Of a stretch of 64,000 bases of DNA, positions 6,536-14,919 are shown one piece after another. The DNA lies in contig NZ_JBAMDD010000003.1 in NCBI RefSeq assembly GCF_036961565.1, positions 62,001-126,000 of the forward strand, in the 5' to 3' direction. Position numbers and translations under genes: made by a program. The notes beneath the pieces were generated by a model. That model saw nothing but the letters and a program-made list of their open reading frames with translations. It was not told the DNA's origin and searched no databases. Every line of letters begins with the position of its first letter. The first letter of the stretch is position 1. Origin of the DNA: Chitinimonas sp036961565. GTDB lineage: Bacteria; Pseudomonadota; Gammaproteobacteria; Burkholderiales; Chitinimonadaceae.

Positions 6536-8962
6536 TCAGCGATCCCGTTTCCCCGATTGTGTCCCATCCGGTATGGGCTCGCTGGTTTCTTCCGGCTCGC
6601 CTTCCTCGGTTGGGATTTCCTCTCCCTCCAGCAGCTCGGCTTCTTCTTCGGGCTCGGGCATGGCGACACCGCGCATGCCTATGCCGGCGACAAAGCCATT
6701 GCCCCGGGTGAACTCGTCAAAATACCACTCGCCACCTTGCTGGCTAACGCCGGCAGGCTGCGGCATGGTGTATGTGGGCAGGCCCTTGAGCATAGGCGTC
6801 ATGAAGCGCATCCACTGCGGCAGGGCCAGCTGGCTACCGGCCGAGCTGGTGCCCAGTGAGCGTGGCTGGTCGAAGCCCATCCAGCTGACGGCAACCAGGC
6901 TGTTGTGATAACCGGCAAACCAGGCGTCGCGCGCCTCGTTGGTGGTGCCGGTCTTGCCGGCAAGGTCGGTACGGCCCATATCGTTGCTGCGGTAGGCAGT
7001 GCCGTGCTGGGCCACGCCTTGCAGCAGATTGTTCATCAGGAAGGCATTGCGCGGTGAAATGGCGCGGATAGCGTTCTGATCGGCAATTTTGGGCTGCGCC
7101 TGCAGCAACAGCTTGCCTTTGCCGTCGCGTACTTCGCGTATCAGGTAGGGGTCGACACGGAAGCCGCCGTTGGCGAACACGGTATAGCCCCGTGCCAGTT
7201 GCAACGGGGTGACCTGGCCTGCGCCCAGGGCCATGGGCAGATAGGGGGGTACCTGGCGTTTTTCAAAGCCGAAGCGGGTGACGTAATCACGCGCATAGGG
7301 CACGCCGATATAGTCCAGCACCCGCACGGCCACGAGATTCTTGGATTTTTGCAGGCCACGCCGCAAGGTAATGGGGCCGGATTGGCTGTAGTCGTCGTTC
7401 TTGGGCTCCCAGGCTTTCTCGTCTTTGGGGTCTAGCTTGATCGACAAGGGGGCGTCGTTGACGATGGTGGCGGGGCCGACACCGCGCTCCAGTGCGGCCG
7501 AATAGACAAAGGGCTTGAAGGTGGAGCCGGGTTGACGCCAGGCCTGGGCGGCACGGTTAAAGTGCTGCACCTTGAAGTCGAAGCCACCGACCAGCGCCCG
7601 TATGGCGCCATCCTGGGGGGCCAAAGCCACCAGCGCGCCCTGTACTTCGGGTAGTTGGGCGATTTCGGGCTTGCCCTGGGTATTCTGTATGACGCGTACT
7701 ATGCTGCCCGGCTTGATGCGTAAGGCCTCGTTGGCACTGCTGCGCAAGCCGGCGGCGGCAAAGCGCAGGCCGTTGCTGTTGATGACCAGTGCTTCGCCCT
7801 CGCGGGTCTGCACGGTCACTTCACGCGGGCTGGCTTTCAGCACCACTGCAGCGATCATTTCCTCCGCATCGGGGTGGCTCTCCAGTGCCTCTTCTATTGC
7901 GTCATTGCGATCTTCGTCCGCCGTGGGCAATACCATTTGCCCTTCTGGGCCGCGATAGTTGCGACGCCGGTCGTAGTCGAGCAGGCTGGTGCGCACGGCA
8001 TCCCAGGCCGCCAGTTGGGCGGTGTAGTTGATGGTGGTGTGTACCACCAGCCCCATGCCATAGGCTTTCTCGCCATACTGGGCGACCATCTGCTGGCGCG
8101 CCATCTCGGCGGCGTATTCCGCCTTGGGCCGGGGCTGGTAGGTTTGCATCTCGCCTTCGGCCAGCTTGAGTGGCTCGGCCAAGGCCTGCTCGTAGCTGGC
8201 CTTGTCGATTAGCTTTAGTTCCAGCATGCGCTTGAGGATATACGCCTGGCGTATCCGTGCCCGCTTGGGATTGACCACAGGGTTATAGGCGGCAGGCGCC
8301 TTGGGCAGGCCGGCCAGCATGGCGGCTTCAGCCAGGGTGATGTCCTTGAGTTCCTTGCCATAGTAGATACGGGCGGCACTGGCATACCCGTATGCGCGCT
8401 GACCCAGGTAGATCTGGTTCATGTACAGCTCGAGTACCTCGTCCTTGCTGCGGACGGATTCGATCTTGTAAGCCAGGAGTATCTCGCGCAGCTTGCGGGT
8501 GTAGGTCTTGTCCTTGGTCAGGAACATATTGCGGGCAAGCTGCATGGTGATCGTGCTGGCACCCTGGCCGCGGCCACCACTACCCAGGTTGGCGAGTCCG
8601 GCACGCAGTACGCCTTGCAGGTCAACAGCGCCGTGCTCATAAAAACGGGCATCTTCAATGGCCAGGACGGCATGCTTGAGCTGTGCCGGCATATCGGCCA
8701 GCTTGACCAGGCTGCGCCGCTCCTTGCCAAATTCGCCTATCAATACGCCGTCGTCGGAGAATACCCGCAACGGCACCTTGGCTTGCAGGTTGTCCAGCTC
8801 GGCCAAGGAGGGAAGGTCGCGCAGTAGCCACCAACCGGCACCGATAAAGGCGGCGAGTATCAACCCTGCTGTGGCCCAAAGCAGTTTGCGATAGCGTCGT
8901 AGCAAGGCACGCAGCTTCTGCAGGCGTTTTTTGGGAGGGGCAGGCGTCTGGGTGTCGGTCAC
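6536..8962 (-). CDS. mrcA: Penicillin-binding protein 1A (bifunctional transglycosylase/transpeptidase)
   Basis: An 808-residue class A PBP that polymerises and cross-links peptidoglycan at the inner membrane. One membrane anchor spans about residues 28-48. The glycosyltransferase domain has EDARFYEHG with catalytic Glu103 and GASTITMQLARN. The transpeptidase domain has the STFK box with Ser480, an SKN-type box, and KTGTT at Lys670. The last 45 residues form a strongly acidic tail (EPEEEAELLEGEE and more) that would lie in the periplasm. In many proteobacteria PBP1A is beside the pil genes; here the partners are tyrS (convergent) and mdh. Confidence 0.96.
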   Translation of the reverse strand: MTDTQTPAPPKKRLQKLRALLRRYRKLLWATAGLILAAFIGAGWWLLRDLPSLAELDNLQAKVPLRVFSDDGVLIGEFGKERRSLVKLADMPAQLKHAVLAIEDARFYEHGAVDLQGVLRAGLANLGSGGRGQGASTITMQLARNMFLTKDKTYTRKLREILLAYKIESVRSKDEVLELYMNQIYLGQRAYGYASAARIYYGKELKDITLAEAAMLAGLPKAPAAYNPVVNPKRARIRQAYILKRMLELKLIDKASYEQALAEPLKLAEGEMQTYQPRPKAEYAAEMARQQMVAQYGEKAYGMGLVVHTTINYTAQLAAWDAVRTSLLDYDRRRNYRGPEGQMVLPTADEDRNDAIEEALESHPDAEEMIAAVVLKASPREVTVQTREGEALVINSNGLRFAAAGLRSSANEALRIKPGSIVRVIQNTQGKPEIAQLPEVQGALVALAPQDGAIRALVGGFDFKVQHFNRAAQAWRQPGSTFKPFVYSAALERGVGPATIVNDAPLSIKLDPKDEKAWEPKNDDYSQSGPITLRRGLQKSKNLVAVRVLDYIGVPYARDYVTRFGFEKRQVPPYLPMALGAGQVTPLQLARGYTVFANGGFRVDPYLIREVRDGKGKLLLQAQPKIADQNAIRAISPRNAFLMNNLLQGVAQHGTAYRSNDMGRTDLAGKTGTTNEARDAWFAGYHNSLVAVSWMGFDQPRSLGTSSAGSQLALPQWMRFMTPMLKGLPTYTMPQPAGVSQQGGEWYFDEFTRGNGFVAGIGMRGVAMPEPEEEAELLEGEEIPTEEGEPEETSEPIPDGTQSGKRDR

Positions 8963-9115
8963 GTTGGTGGTAAACGGATAGAAGCGTTGAGGTGTGAAAT
9001 CAGCCTAGCTCTTGCAGCGAGGCAGGGGTGGCGTTTGCAGCTACCGTCCATCGCGCGGCGCGTATTGTGCCCGTTTCAGGGCATCATGGCTTGCTTATAC
9101 GCCGATGACAGGCAA

Positions 9116-9142
9116 CAAAAAAGGCGAGCCGAGGCTCGCCTT
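9116..9142 (-). terminator. Rho-independent terminator of mdh
   Basis: Inverted repeat AAGGCGAGCC/GGCTCGCCTT (9121-9130 and 9133-9142). On the minus strand it is followed by six T, so it ends mdh, whose stop codon is 20 bases upstream. Confidence 0.9.
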
Positions 9143-9160
9143 CTGCTGCCGGGGTGAAAA

Positions 9161-10147
9161 TCAACCCAGCAGATGTGCTACGCCTGCGCGCTCTTCCTCG
9201 AGCTCGGCCAGGGTGAAATCCATGCGTTCGCGCGAGAAGGCATCGACTTCCAGACCGGTAACGCGGGTGTATTCACCGTTGGCGCAGGTGACGGGGACGC
9301 CGTACATCACGCCTTCGGGGATGCCATAGGAGCCATCCGACGGAATGCCCATGGTCACCCACTTGCCATTGGTGCCCAGTACCCAGTCACGGATATGGTC
9401 AATGGCGGCATTGGCGGCCGAGGCAGCCGAGGACAGGCCACGGGCTTCAATGATGGCGGCACCGCGCTTGCCCACCTTGGGGATGAAGGTGTCTTTGTTC
9501 CAGGCTTCGTCGTTGATCTTGGCCTTGAGCGAAGCGCCGGCGGCGGTAGCAAAGCGATAGTCGGGGTACATGGTCGGGCTGTGGTTGCCCCAGACGATCA
9601 GGTTCTCGATATCGGCAACGGCTACGCCTGCCTTGTCGGCCAGTTGGCTCAGGGCGCGGTTGTGATCCAGGCGCAGCATGGCGGTGAAGTTCTTGGCTGG
9701 CAGGTCGGGGGCCGACTTCATGGCGATGTAGGCATTGGTGTTGGCTGGGTTGCCGACAACCAGCACCTTGACGTCACGGCTGGCAACCTTGTTCAGGGCG
9801 GCGCCTTGGGCGGTGAAGATCTTGGCGTTTTCGAGCAGCAGGTCCTTGCGCTCCATGCCGGGGCCGCGAGGACGGGCGCCAACCAGCAGGGCTACGTCAA
9901 CGTCCTTGAAGGCAACTTCGGCGTCGTCGGTGCCGACCACACCGGCCAGCAGCGGGAAGGCGCAGTCTTCCAGCTCCATGATCACGCCCTTGAGCGCGGC
10001 CTGGGCTTTCTCCAGCGGCAGTTCCAGCAGTTGCAGAATGACGGGCTGATCCTTGCCCAGCATCTCGCCAGAGGCAATGCGGAACAAGAGGCTGTAACCG
10101 ATCTGGCCGGCAGCGCCGGTAACGGCAACGCGAACGGGTTTCTTCAT
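9161..10147 (-). CDS. mdh: Malate dehydrogenase
   Basis: A 328-residue NAD-dependent enzyme that interconverts malate and oxaloacetate. The Rossmann motif VTGAAGQIGYSL is at residues 9-20, GARPRGPGMERKDLL carries the substrate arginines of the mobile loop, GNPANTNAYI follows, and NHSPTMYPDYR includes the catalytic histidine. This is the longer form (about 328 residues) common in betaproteobacteria, not the 312-residue E. coli type. GGAG precedes the start. It is divergent from the GntR gene and the TCA cluster, completing the pathway there. Confidence 0.97.
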   Translation of the reverse strand: MKKPVRVAVTGAAGQIGYSLLFRIASGEMLGKDQPVILQLLELPLEKAQAALKGVIMELEDCAFPLLAGVVGTDDAEVAFKDVDVALLVGARPRGPGMERKDLLLENAKIFTAQGAALNKVASRDVKVLVVGNPANTNAYIAMKSAPDLPAKNFTAMLRLDHNRALSQLADKAGVAVADIENLIVWGNHSPTMYPDYRFATAAGASLKAKINDEAWNKDTFIPKVGKRGAAIIEARGLSSAASAANAAIDHIRDWVLGTNGKWVTMGIPSDGSYGIPEGVMYGVPVTCANGEYTRVTGLEVDAFSRERMDFTLAELEEERAGVAHLLG

Positions 10148-10333
10148 CGTTGGAACTCCTGGAGAGCTTTAAGTAGGGAGAGGCGAGTGTGGCCACCAGT
10201 TGCAGCAATCGTTCACTTCAGGTGTCAGTGAGCGATAGAGGCAAGGGTTTTCATGTGGCAGCACAGCAATCAGGACGAGTCTAGCATCTCAAGCTGCTGA
10301 AATCACCCGGAATACGGTTGAAGGGCGACTTTG

Positions 10334-10364
10334 TTGCAATGCAATCTTGTGTCTTATATAAGAC
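10334..10364 (+). promoter_or_regulatory. Promoter with perfect palindromic operator, upstream of the GntR regulator
   Basis: TTGCAA (10334-10339) and TATAAG (10357-10362) are separated by 17 bases and form a good promoter for the regulator gene. A perfect 14-base palindrome GTCTTATATAAGAC (10351-10364) covers the -10. HutC-type GntR repressors bind palindromes of this size, so autorepression is likely. A related site lies at 11153-11166. Confidence 0.65.
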
Positions 10365-10429
10365 TGGGATGGACAGCGGCGCGGCGGTGGCGTATAAAGC
10401 GCGAAATCCCGCTTCCCGCGAGCCTTTCA

Positions 10430-11158
10430 ATGTCTGCAGCATCCGGCCGCCACCCGGCCGAACTCCCAGGTCGCCAGCCTTTGTACACGCAAGTGCGCGG
10501 GCGCATCCTTGCGGGTATAGAGCAGGGCGAGTGGGATGCTGGGTCGGCCTTGCCCAGTGAGTTTGAATTGGCTGACCGCTTTGGCGTCAGCCAGGGGACT
10601 GTGCGCAAGGGGCTCGACAGCCTGGTGGGTGAGGGCGTGCTGGTGCGCCGCCAAGGGCTGGGAACCTTTATCGCCCAGGCGCAGGACGACTGGGGACGGG
10701 CGGAGCTGCCGGGTTCGGATCGGGCGCTCGAAACCTCGGTGGAATTGCTTGCCTGCGCCCGCAGCAATGCTGGTGATGAGCCTGCTGCTGCATTGGGATT
10801 GCGGCGCGGTGCCATCCTGATCGCGGTCAAGCGACTGGTCAGGGTGTCGGGCGAGCCCTATGCGGTGATTGAAAGTTTTGTGCCGGCAGAGCGCTTCGAA
10901 GGTCTGGACGCTCGCCGTATCAAGCAGGCCAATTGCAATCTGCGTACCGTCTGGTGGCGTGAATTCGGCTTGCGCGTGGTATCCAACCCGCCGCAGTTCA
11001 GGGCGGGGCTGGCAGGGCGCGAAGAGGCCAGGTTGCTGGGGGTCGAGGTCGATAGCCCTGTTCTGGAAGTGGCAAGGACCGCAGGCGGTTTGAGTAGCAC
11101 GCCAGTGGAATGGTCGGTGTTGCGTTGCCGCACCGATCATTACGTCTATCGTGTCTGA
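10430..11158 (+). CDS. GntR-family transcriptional regulator with UTRA domain
   Basis: A 242-residue protein. The N-terminal winged helix (about residues 12-78) includes LPSEFELADRFGVSQGTVRK, which is diagnostic for GntR. The C-terminal UTRA effector domain (about residues 95-240) ends in EWSVLRCRTDHYVY, typical of the HutC subfamily. The effector is unknown; the position between mdh and sdhC suggests an organic acid of central metabolism. The start ATG at 10430 is the first that lies downstream of the promoter and leaves a full DNA-binding domain; the ribosome site is weak. Upstream in-frame codons back to 10331 would lie in the promoter. Confidence 0.88.
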   Translation: MSAASGRHPAELPGRQPLYTQVRGRILAGIEQGEWDAGSALPSEFELADRFGVSQGTVRKGLDSLVGEGVLVRRQGLGTFIAQAQDDWGRAELPGSDRALETSVELLACARSNAGDEPAAALGLRRGAILIAVKRLVRVSGEPYAVIESFVPAERFEGLDARRIKQANCNLRTVWWREFGLRVVSNPPQFRAGLAGREEARLLGVEVDSPVLEVARTAGGLSSTPVEWSVLRCRTDHYVYRV

Positions 11159-11166
11159 TATGACAC
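11153..11166. promoter_or_regulatory. Candidate second operator of the GntR regulator, upstream of sdhC
   Basis: GTCTGATATGACAC matches the 14-base palindrome before the regulator gene at 11 of 14 positions and lies in the wider inverted repeat GTGTC/GACAC (11151-11166). It overlaps the regulator stop codon and is about 63 bases before a TACAAT (11229-11234) that is a possible -10 for sdhC. Control of the sdh operon by this regulator is inference from the similarity and the position. Confidence 0.45.
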
Positions 11167-11365
11167 GGTAATGTAGTCGGGACGGTTTTATAAAGGCCAA
11201 GCTGGACGGTAATGGCAAATCCGTTTGCTACAATCGAAAGGCTTTGCCACGGGCGTTGCTGTACTGGCTGGTTTGCCGGTGCCGACAGCGCCACCTGCGG
11301 GTACTGCCGCGGGGCAACGGTGCAGCGGCTTGCACTGTGACTCAAACAAAATAAGGAATCGCGTC

Positions 11366-11740
11366 ATGGAGAAAAAACGGCCCAAGCATCTTGATCTCCC
11401 GAAGATCAGGCTGCCTATCCCGGGCATCATCTCGATCCTGCATCGTATCAGCGGTGTGGTCCTGTTCCTCGCCATCCCGGTGGTGCTCTGGCTACTGCAT
11501 GGCTCGCTCTCCAGCGAGACGCAGTTCGATGCCTTCAAGTCCTTTATCGCCTATCCGGTGGTCAAGCTTGCCTTGATAGGTCTGCTGTGGGCCTATCTGC
11601 ATCATGCCTGCGCTGGCATCCGTTTTCTCTTCCTGGACGTGCACAAGGGCCTGGAGCTCGAGACTGCGCGTAACACTGCCAAGGCTGTGCTGGTTGTCAG
11701 CCTGGCGCTTACCGCCATCATCGGAGGTGTCCTGTGGTAA
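11366..11740 (+). CDS. sdhC: Succinate dehydrogenase cytochrome b556 subunit
   Basis: A 124-residue membrane anchor with three transmembrane helices. HRISG near residue 26 is the quinone-site motif, and YLHHACAGIR near residue 81 contains the heme-ligand histidine. Together with SdhD it binds heme b and ubiquinone and fixes SdhAB to the inner membrane. ATG 11366 is chosen because AAGGAA lies upstream and the protein then has the normal length; an in-frame extension to 11225 would add a non-conserved leader. It overlaps sdhD by 7 bases and heads the cluster. Confidence 0.95.
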   Translation: MEKKRPKHLDLPKIRLPIPGIISILHRISGVVLFLAIPVVLWLLHGSLSSETQFDAFKSFIAYPVVKLALIGLLWAYLHHACAGIRFLFLDVHKGLELETARNTAKAVLVVSLALTAIIGGVLW

Positions 11741-12081
11741 ATCGCCATGTTGTCGGCGCGCACTATGGTTTGCGCGACTGGTTGTTGCAACGCGTTACCG
11801 CCGTGGTGATGCTGGTTTACACCGTGGGCCTGCTGGCCTTCCTGATCCTGGCCGCGGGTGCCAGCTACGATAGCTGGAAAGCGCTGTTCGCCTGCACCTG
11901 GGTGCAGGTGCTGAGCACGGTCACCATCCTCGCCTTGCTGCTGCACGCCTGGGTTGGCGTGCGTGATATCTGGATGGACTACGTCCAGCCCCTGGGTCTG
12001 AGGCTGACCCTGCATGTGCTGACCATCCTGTATCTGATCGGTAGCTTTGTTTACGCAGTTAAAGTGGTGTGGGGTGTCTAA
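11734..12081 (+). CDS. sdhD: Succinate dehydrogenase hydrophobic membrane anchor subunit
   Basis: A 115-residue protein with three transmembrane helices. LRDWLLQRVTAV at the N-terminus and LLHAWVGVRDIWMDY near residue 70 are SdhD motifs; the latter carries a quinone-site histidine and aspartate-tyrosine pair. The start is GTG at 11734, inside the end of sdhC, and its stop shares a base with the sdhA start (TAATG), so the three genes are translationally coupled. Confidence 0.94.
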   Translation: MVNRHVVGAHYGLRDWLLQRVTAVVMLVYTVGLLAFLILAAGASYDSWKALFACTWVQVLSTVTILALLLHAWVGVRDIWMDYVQPLGLRLTLHVLTILYLIGSFVYAVKVVWGV

Positions 12082-13850
12082 TGGCGAACGTCGCTAAACG
12101 TCAATTCGATGCAGTGATCGTGGGTGCTGGCGGAGCCGGCATGCGCGCAGCATTGCAGCTTTCCGAGGCAGGCCTCAAGACGGCTGTGCTATCCAAGGTT
12201 TTCCCTACCCGCTCGCACACCGTGGCGGCGCAGGGGGGCATTTCCGCTTCGCTGGGCAACGTCCAGGAAGACAAGTGGGAATGGCATATGTACGACACGG
12301 TCAAGGGTTCCGATTGGCTGGGTGACCAGGATGCCATCGAATTCATGTGCAAGACTGCACCTGAGGCCGTGATCGAGCTGGAACACTTTGGCATGCCGTT
12401 TGACCGGGTGGAGTCGGGCCGCATCTATCAGCGCCCCTTCGGTGGCCATACTGCCAACTTCGGCGAGAAGCCGGTGCAGCGTGCCTGTGCCGCTGCCGAC
12501 CGTACTGGCCACGCGCTGCTGCATACCCTGTACCAACGCAATGTGCGCGCCAATACCCAGTTCTTCGTCGAATGGATGGCGCTGGACCTGATTCGCGATG
12601 CCGATGGCGATGTGGTGGGCGTGACCGCGCTGGAGATGGAAACCGGTGAAGTCTATGTGCTGCATGCCAAGGCGGTGCTGTTTGCCACCGGCGGGGCAGG
12701 GCGCATCTATGCGGCCTCCACCAATGCCTTTATCAATACCGGCGATGGCCTGGGTATGTGTGCCCGTGCCGGCATCCCGCTGGAAGACATGGAATTCTGG
12801 CAGTTCCACCCGACTGGCGTGGCCGGTGCGGGCGTGTTGATCACGGAAGGCGTGCGCGGCGAGGGCGGTATTCTGCTCAATGGCAATGGCGAGCGCTTTA
12901 TGGAGCGCTACGCGCCCACGCTGAAGGATCTGGCACCGCGCGACTTCGTGTCGCGCTGTATGGCGCTGGAAGTGCTGGAGGGGCGTGGTGCCGGCAAGAA
13001 CAAGGATCACGTACTGCTCAAGCTGGATCATCTGGGCCCGGAGGTGATCAATCACCGCTTGCCGTCCATCCGCGAAATTGCCATCAAGTTCGCAGGTGTT
13101 GATCCCATCAAGGAACCGATCCCGGTTATTCCGACCACTCACTACCAGATGGGTGGTATCCCCACCAATTACCTCGGTGAGGTGATGGTGCCCGAGGGCG
13201 ATAACCCGGAAGTGCGCGTCAATGGCTTCTATGCGGCAGGCGAGTGTGCCTGTGCATCGGTGCACGGCGCCAACCGCCTGGGTACCAATTCGCTGCTCGA
13301 TCTGGTGGTGTTCGGCAAATCGGCCGGCGACAGCATGATCGACTTCATCAAGCGCGAGCGTCCGGTGCACAAGCCGCTCCCGGAGAACGCCGCCGACTAC
13401 AGCCTGTCGCGCATTGCCCGCCTGGAGAACCAGACTGGTGGCGAAGAGGTGAACGATGTGCGCAGCGCCATGCAGAAGACCATCCAGCTGCGTGCCGGTG
13501 TGTTCCGCAATAGCGAGAACATGGCCTTGGGCGTGAAGGAGATCGCCGAAGTGGCCGAGCGTGCCAAGCGCACCCAGATCAAGGATAAGTCCAAGGTCTG
13601 GAACACTGCCCGTATCGAAGCGCTGGAATTGGACAACTTGATAGAGGCCGCCGTGGCGACCATGATCGCCGCCGATGCCCGCAAGGAATCCCGTGGCGCT
13701 CACTCGCACGATGACTTCCAGAAGCGTGATGACGACAACTGGATGAAGCACTCGCTGTTCTTCAGCCATGACCGTCACCTCGATTACAAGCCGGTGCATA
13801 CCAAGCCGCTGACTGTCGACTACATTCCGCCCAAAGAACGTACCTTCTAA
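12081..13850 (+). CDS. sdhA: Succinate dehydrogenase flavoprotein subunit
   Basis: A 589-residue catalytic subunit that oxidises succinate to fumarate. GAGGAGMRAALQLSEAG near residue 17 binds FAD, and the histidine in RSHTVAAQGG is the covalent flavin attachment site. QFHPTG and HGANRLGTNSLLD are the substrate-site and family signatures. The length is standard. The start ATG at 12081 shares a base with the sdhD stop. An in-frame GTG-type codon 12 bases upstream is unlikely. Confidence 0.98.
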   Translation: MANVAKRQFDAVIVGAGGAGMRAALQLSEAGLKTAVLSKVFPTRSHTVAAQGGISASLGNVQEDKWEWHMYDTVKGSDWLGDQDAIEFMCKTAPEAVIELEHFGMPFDRVESGRIYQRPFGGHTANFGEKPVQRACAAADRTGHALLHTLYQRNVRANTQFFVEWMALDLIRDADGDVVGVTALEMETGEVYVLHAKAVLFATGGAGRIYAASTNAFINTGDGLGMCARAGIPLEDMEFWQFHPTGVAGAGVLITEGVRGEGGILLNGNGERFMERYAPTLKDLAPRDFVSRCMALEVLEGRGAGKNKDHVLLKLDHLGPEVINHRLPSIREIAIKFAGVDPIKEPIPVIPTTHYQMGGIPTNYLGEVMVPEGDNPEVRVNGFYAAGECACASVHGANRLGTNSLLDLVVFGKSAGDSMIDFIKRERPVHKPLPENAADYSLSRIARLENQTGGEEVNDVRSAMQKTIQLRAGVFRNSENMALGVKEIAEVAERAKRTQIKDKSKVWNTARIEALELDNLIEAAVATMIAADARKESRGAHSHDDFQKRDDDNWMKHSLFFSHDRHLDYKPVHTKPLTVDYIPPKERTF

Positions 13851-13870
13851 GCGCGCGCCGGAGAACCAAC

Positions 13871-14572
13871 ATGAAGATGCAATTCAAGATCTACCGTTAC
13901 AACCCGGACGTCGACGCCAAGCCTTATATGCAGGATTGCGAAGTCGAGCTGGAGCCTACCGACAAGAAGCTGCTGGATGCGCTGGTACGCCTGAAGGTAG
14001 TGGACGACACGCTGTCGTTCCGCCGCTCCTGCCGCGAGGGCGTATGCGGTTCCGATGCCATGAACATCAATGGCAAGAACGGCCTGGCCTGCGTGACCGA
14101 TGTGGTTGGCCTCAAGCAGCCGGTTGAAATCCGTCCCTTGCCTGGCCTGCCGGTCATCCGCGATCTGATCGTGGATATGACCCAGTTCTTCAAGCAATAC
14201 AATTCCATCAAGCCCTATGTGATCAACGACACGCCGCCGCCTTCGCATGAGCGGCTGCAGAGCCCCAAGGATCGCGAAGAGCTGGATGGTCTGTACGAGT
14301 GCATCCTGTGTGCCTGCTGCTCGACCTCCTGCCCGTCGTTCTGGTGGAACCCGGACAAGTTCGTCGGCCCGGCTGGCCTGCTGGCTGCCTATCGCTTTAT
14401 TGCCGATACCCGCGATACCGCCACCAACGAGCGGTTGGATAATCTGGAAGACCCGTACCGGCTGTTCCGTTGCCACTCCATCATGAATTGCGTGGATGTG
14501 TGCCCCAAGCACCTCAACCCCACCAAGGCCATAGGCAAGATCAAAGAGCTGATGGTGAAACGGATAGCCTAA
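13871..14572 (+). CDS. sdhB: Succinate dehydrogenase iron-sulfur subunit
   Basis: A 233-residue protein that carries electrons from FAD to ubiquinone. The [2Fe-2S] cysteines lie in CREGVCGSDAMN (near residue 55) and in the following LAC. The [4Fe-4S] motif CILCACCSTSCP is near residue 145 and the [3Fe-4S] motif CHSIMNCVDVCPK near residue 205. It starts 20 bases after sdhA with GGAGAA upstream and is followed directly by sdhE. Confidence 0.98.
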   Translation: MKMQFKIYRYNPDVDAKPYMQDCEVELEPTDKKLLDALVRLKVVDDTLSFRRSCREGVCGSDAMNINGKNGLACVTDVVGLKQPVEIRPLPGLPVIRDLIVDMTQFFKQYNSIKPYVINDTPPPSHERLQSPKDREELDGLYECILCACCSTSCPSFWWNPDKFVGPAGLLAAYRFIADTRDTATNERLDNLEDPYRLFRCHSIMNCVDVCPKHLNPTKAIGKIKELMVKRIA

Positions 14573-14836
14573 GTGACCTATACCCAAGCGGACAAGAACC
14601 GACTCCGCTGGCGTTCCCGCCGGGGTCTGCTGGAACTTGATCTCGTGTTTGAACTCTTTCTCGAACACGATTTTGATCAGCTGACCCCTGCGGAGCTGGA
14701 CGTCTACCAAGACTTGTTGATGCTGCCGGACATTGATCTGCTAGAACTGGTGGATGGCAAAACCGACACCACCGATGACCGCCTCGTTCCTATCCTGACG
14801 CGGTTGCGGCACTGGCAAGTCGCCAAGAAACAATAA
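14573..14836 (+). CDS. sdhE: FAD assembly factor SdhE
   Basis: An 87-residue SdhE/YgfY protein that promotes covalent flavinylation of SdhA. The family signature RRGxxELD appears as RRGLLELD (residues 16-23), with leucine in place of the common methionine. The start is GTG directly after the sdhB stop (TAAGTG) with no spacer, so translation probably depends on ribosomes finishing sdhB. Its place at the end of the sdh operon, next to its client, agrees with the role. Confidence 0.93.
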   Translation: MTYTQADKNRLRWRSRRGLLELDLVFELFLEHDFDQLTPAELDVYQDLLMLPDIDLLELVDGKTDTTDDRLVPILTRLRHWQVAKKQ

Positions 14837-14919
14837 TAATGCGCTTAGTTCGAGGGCCGGGAAGGGCGTAATTAGCGGCCTTCTCTGCTTCACCCGATAT
14901 TCAATCAGGAGCATTTTCC

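Noticed and set aside
12189..13799. Long antisense frame over sdhA, with similar ones over gltA (14905-16473), lpdA (20589-22037), guaB (33409-34959) and prfC (42822-44486)
   Set aside because: All lie opposite certain housekeeping genes and have no ribosome site or domain of their own.
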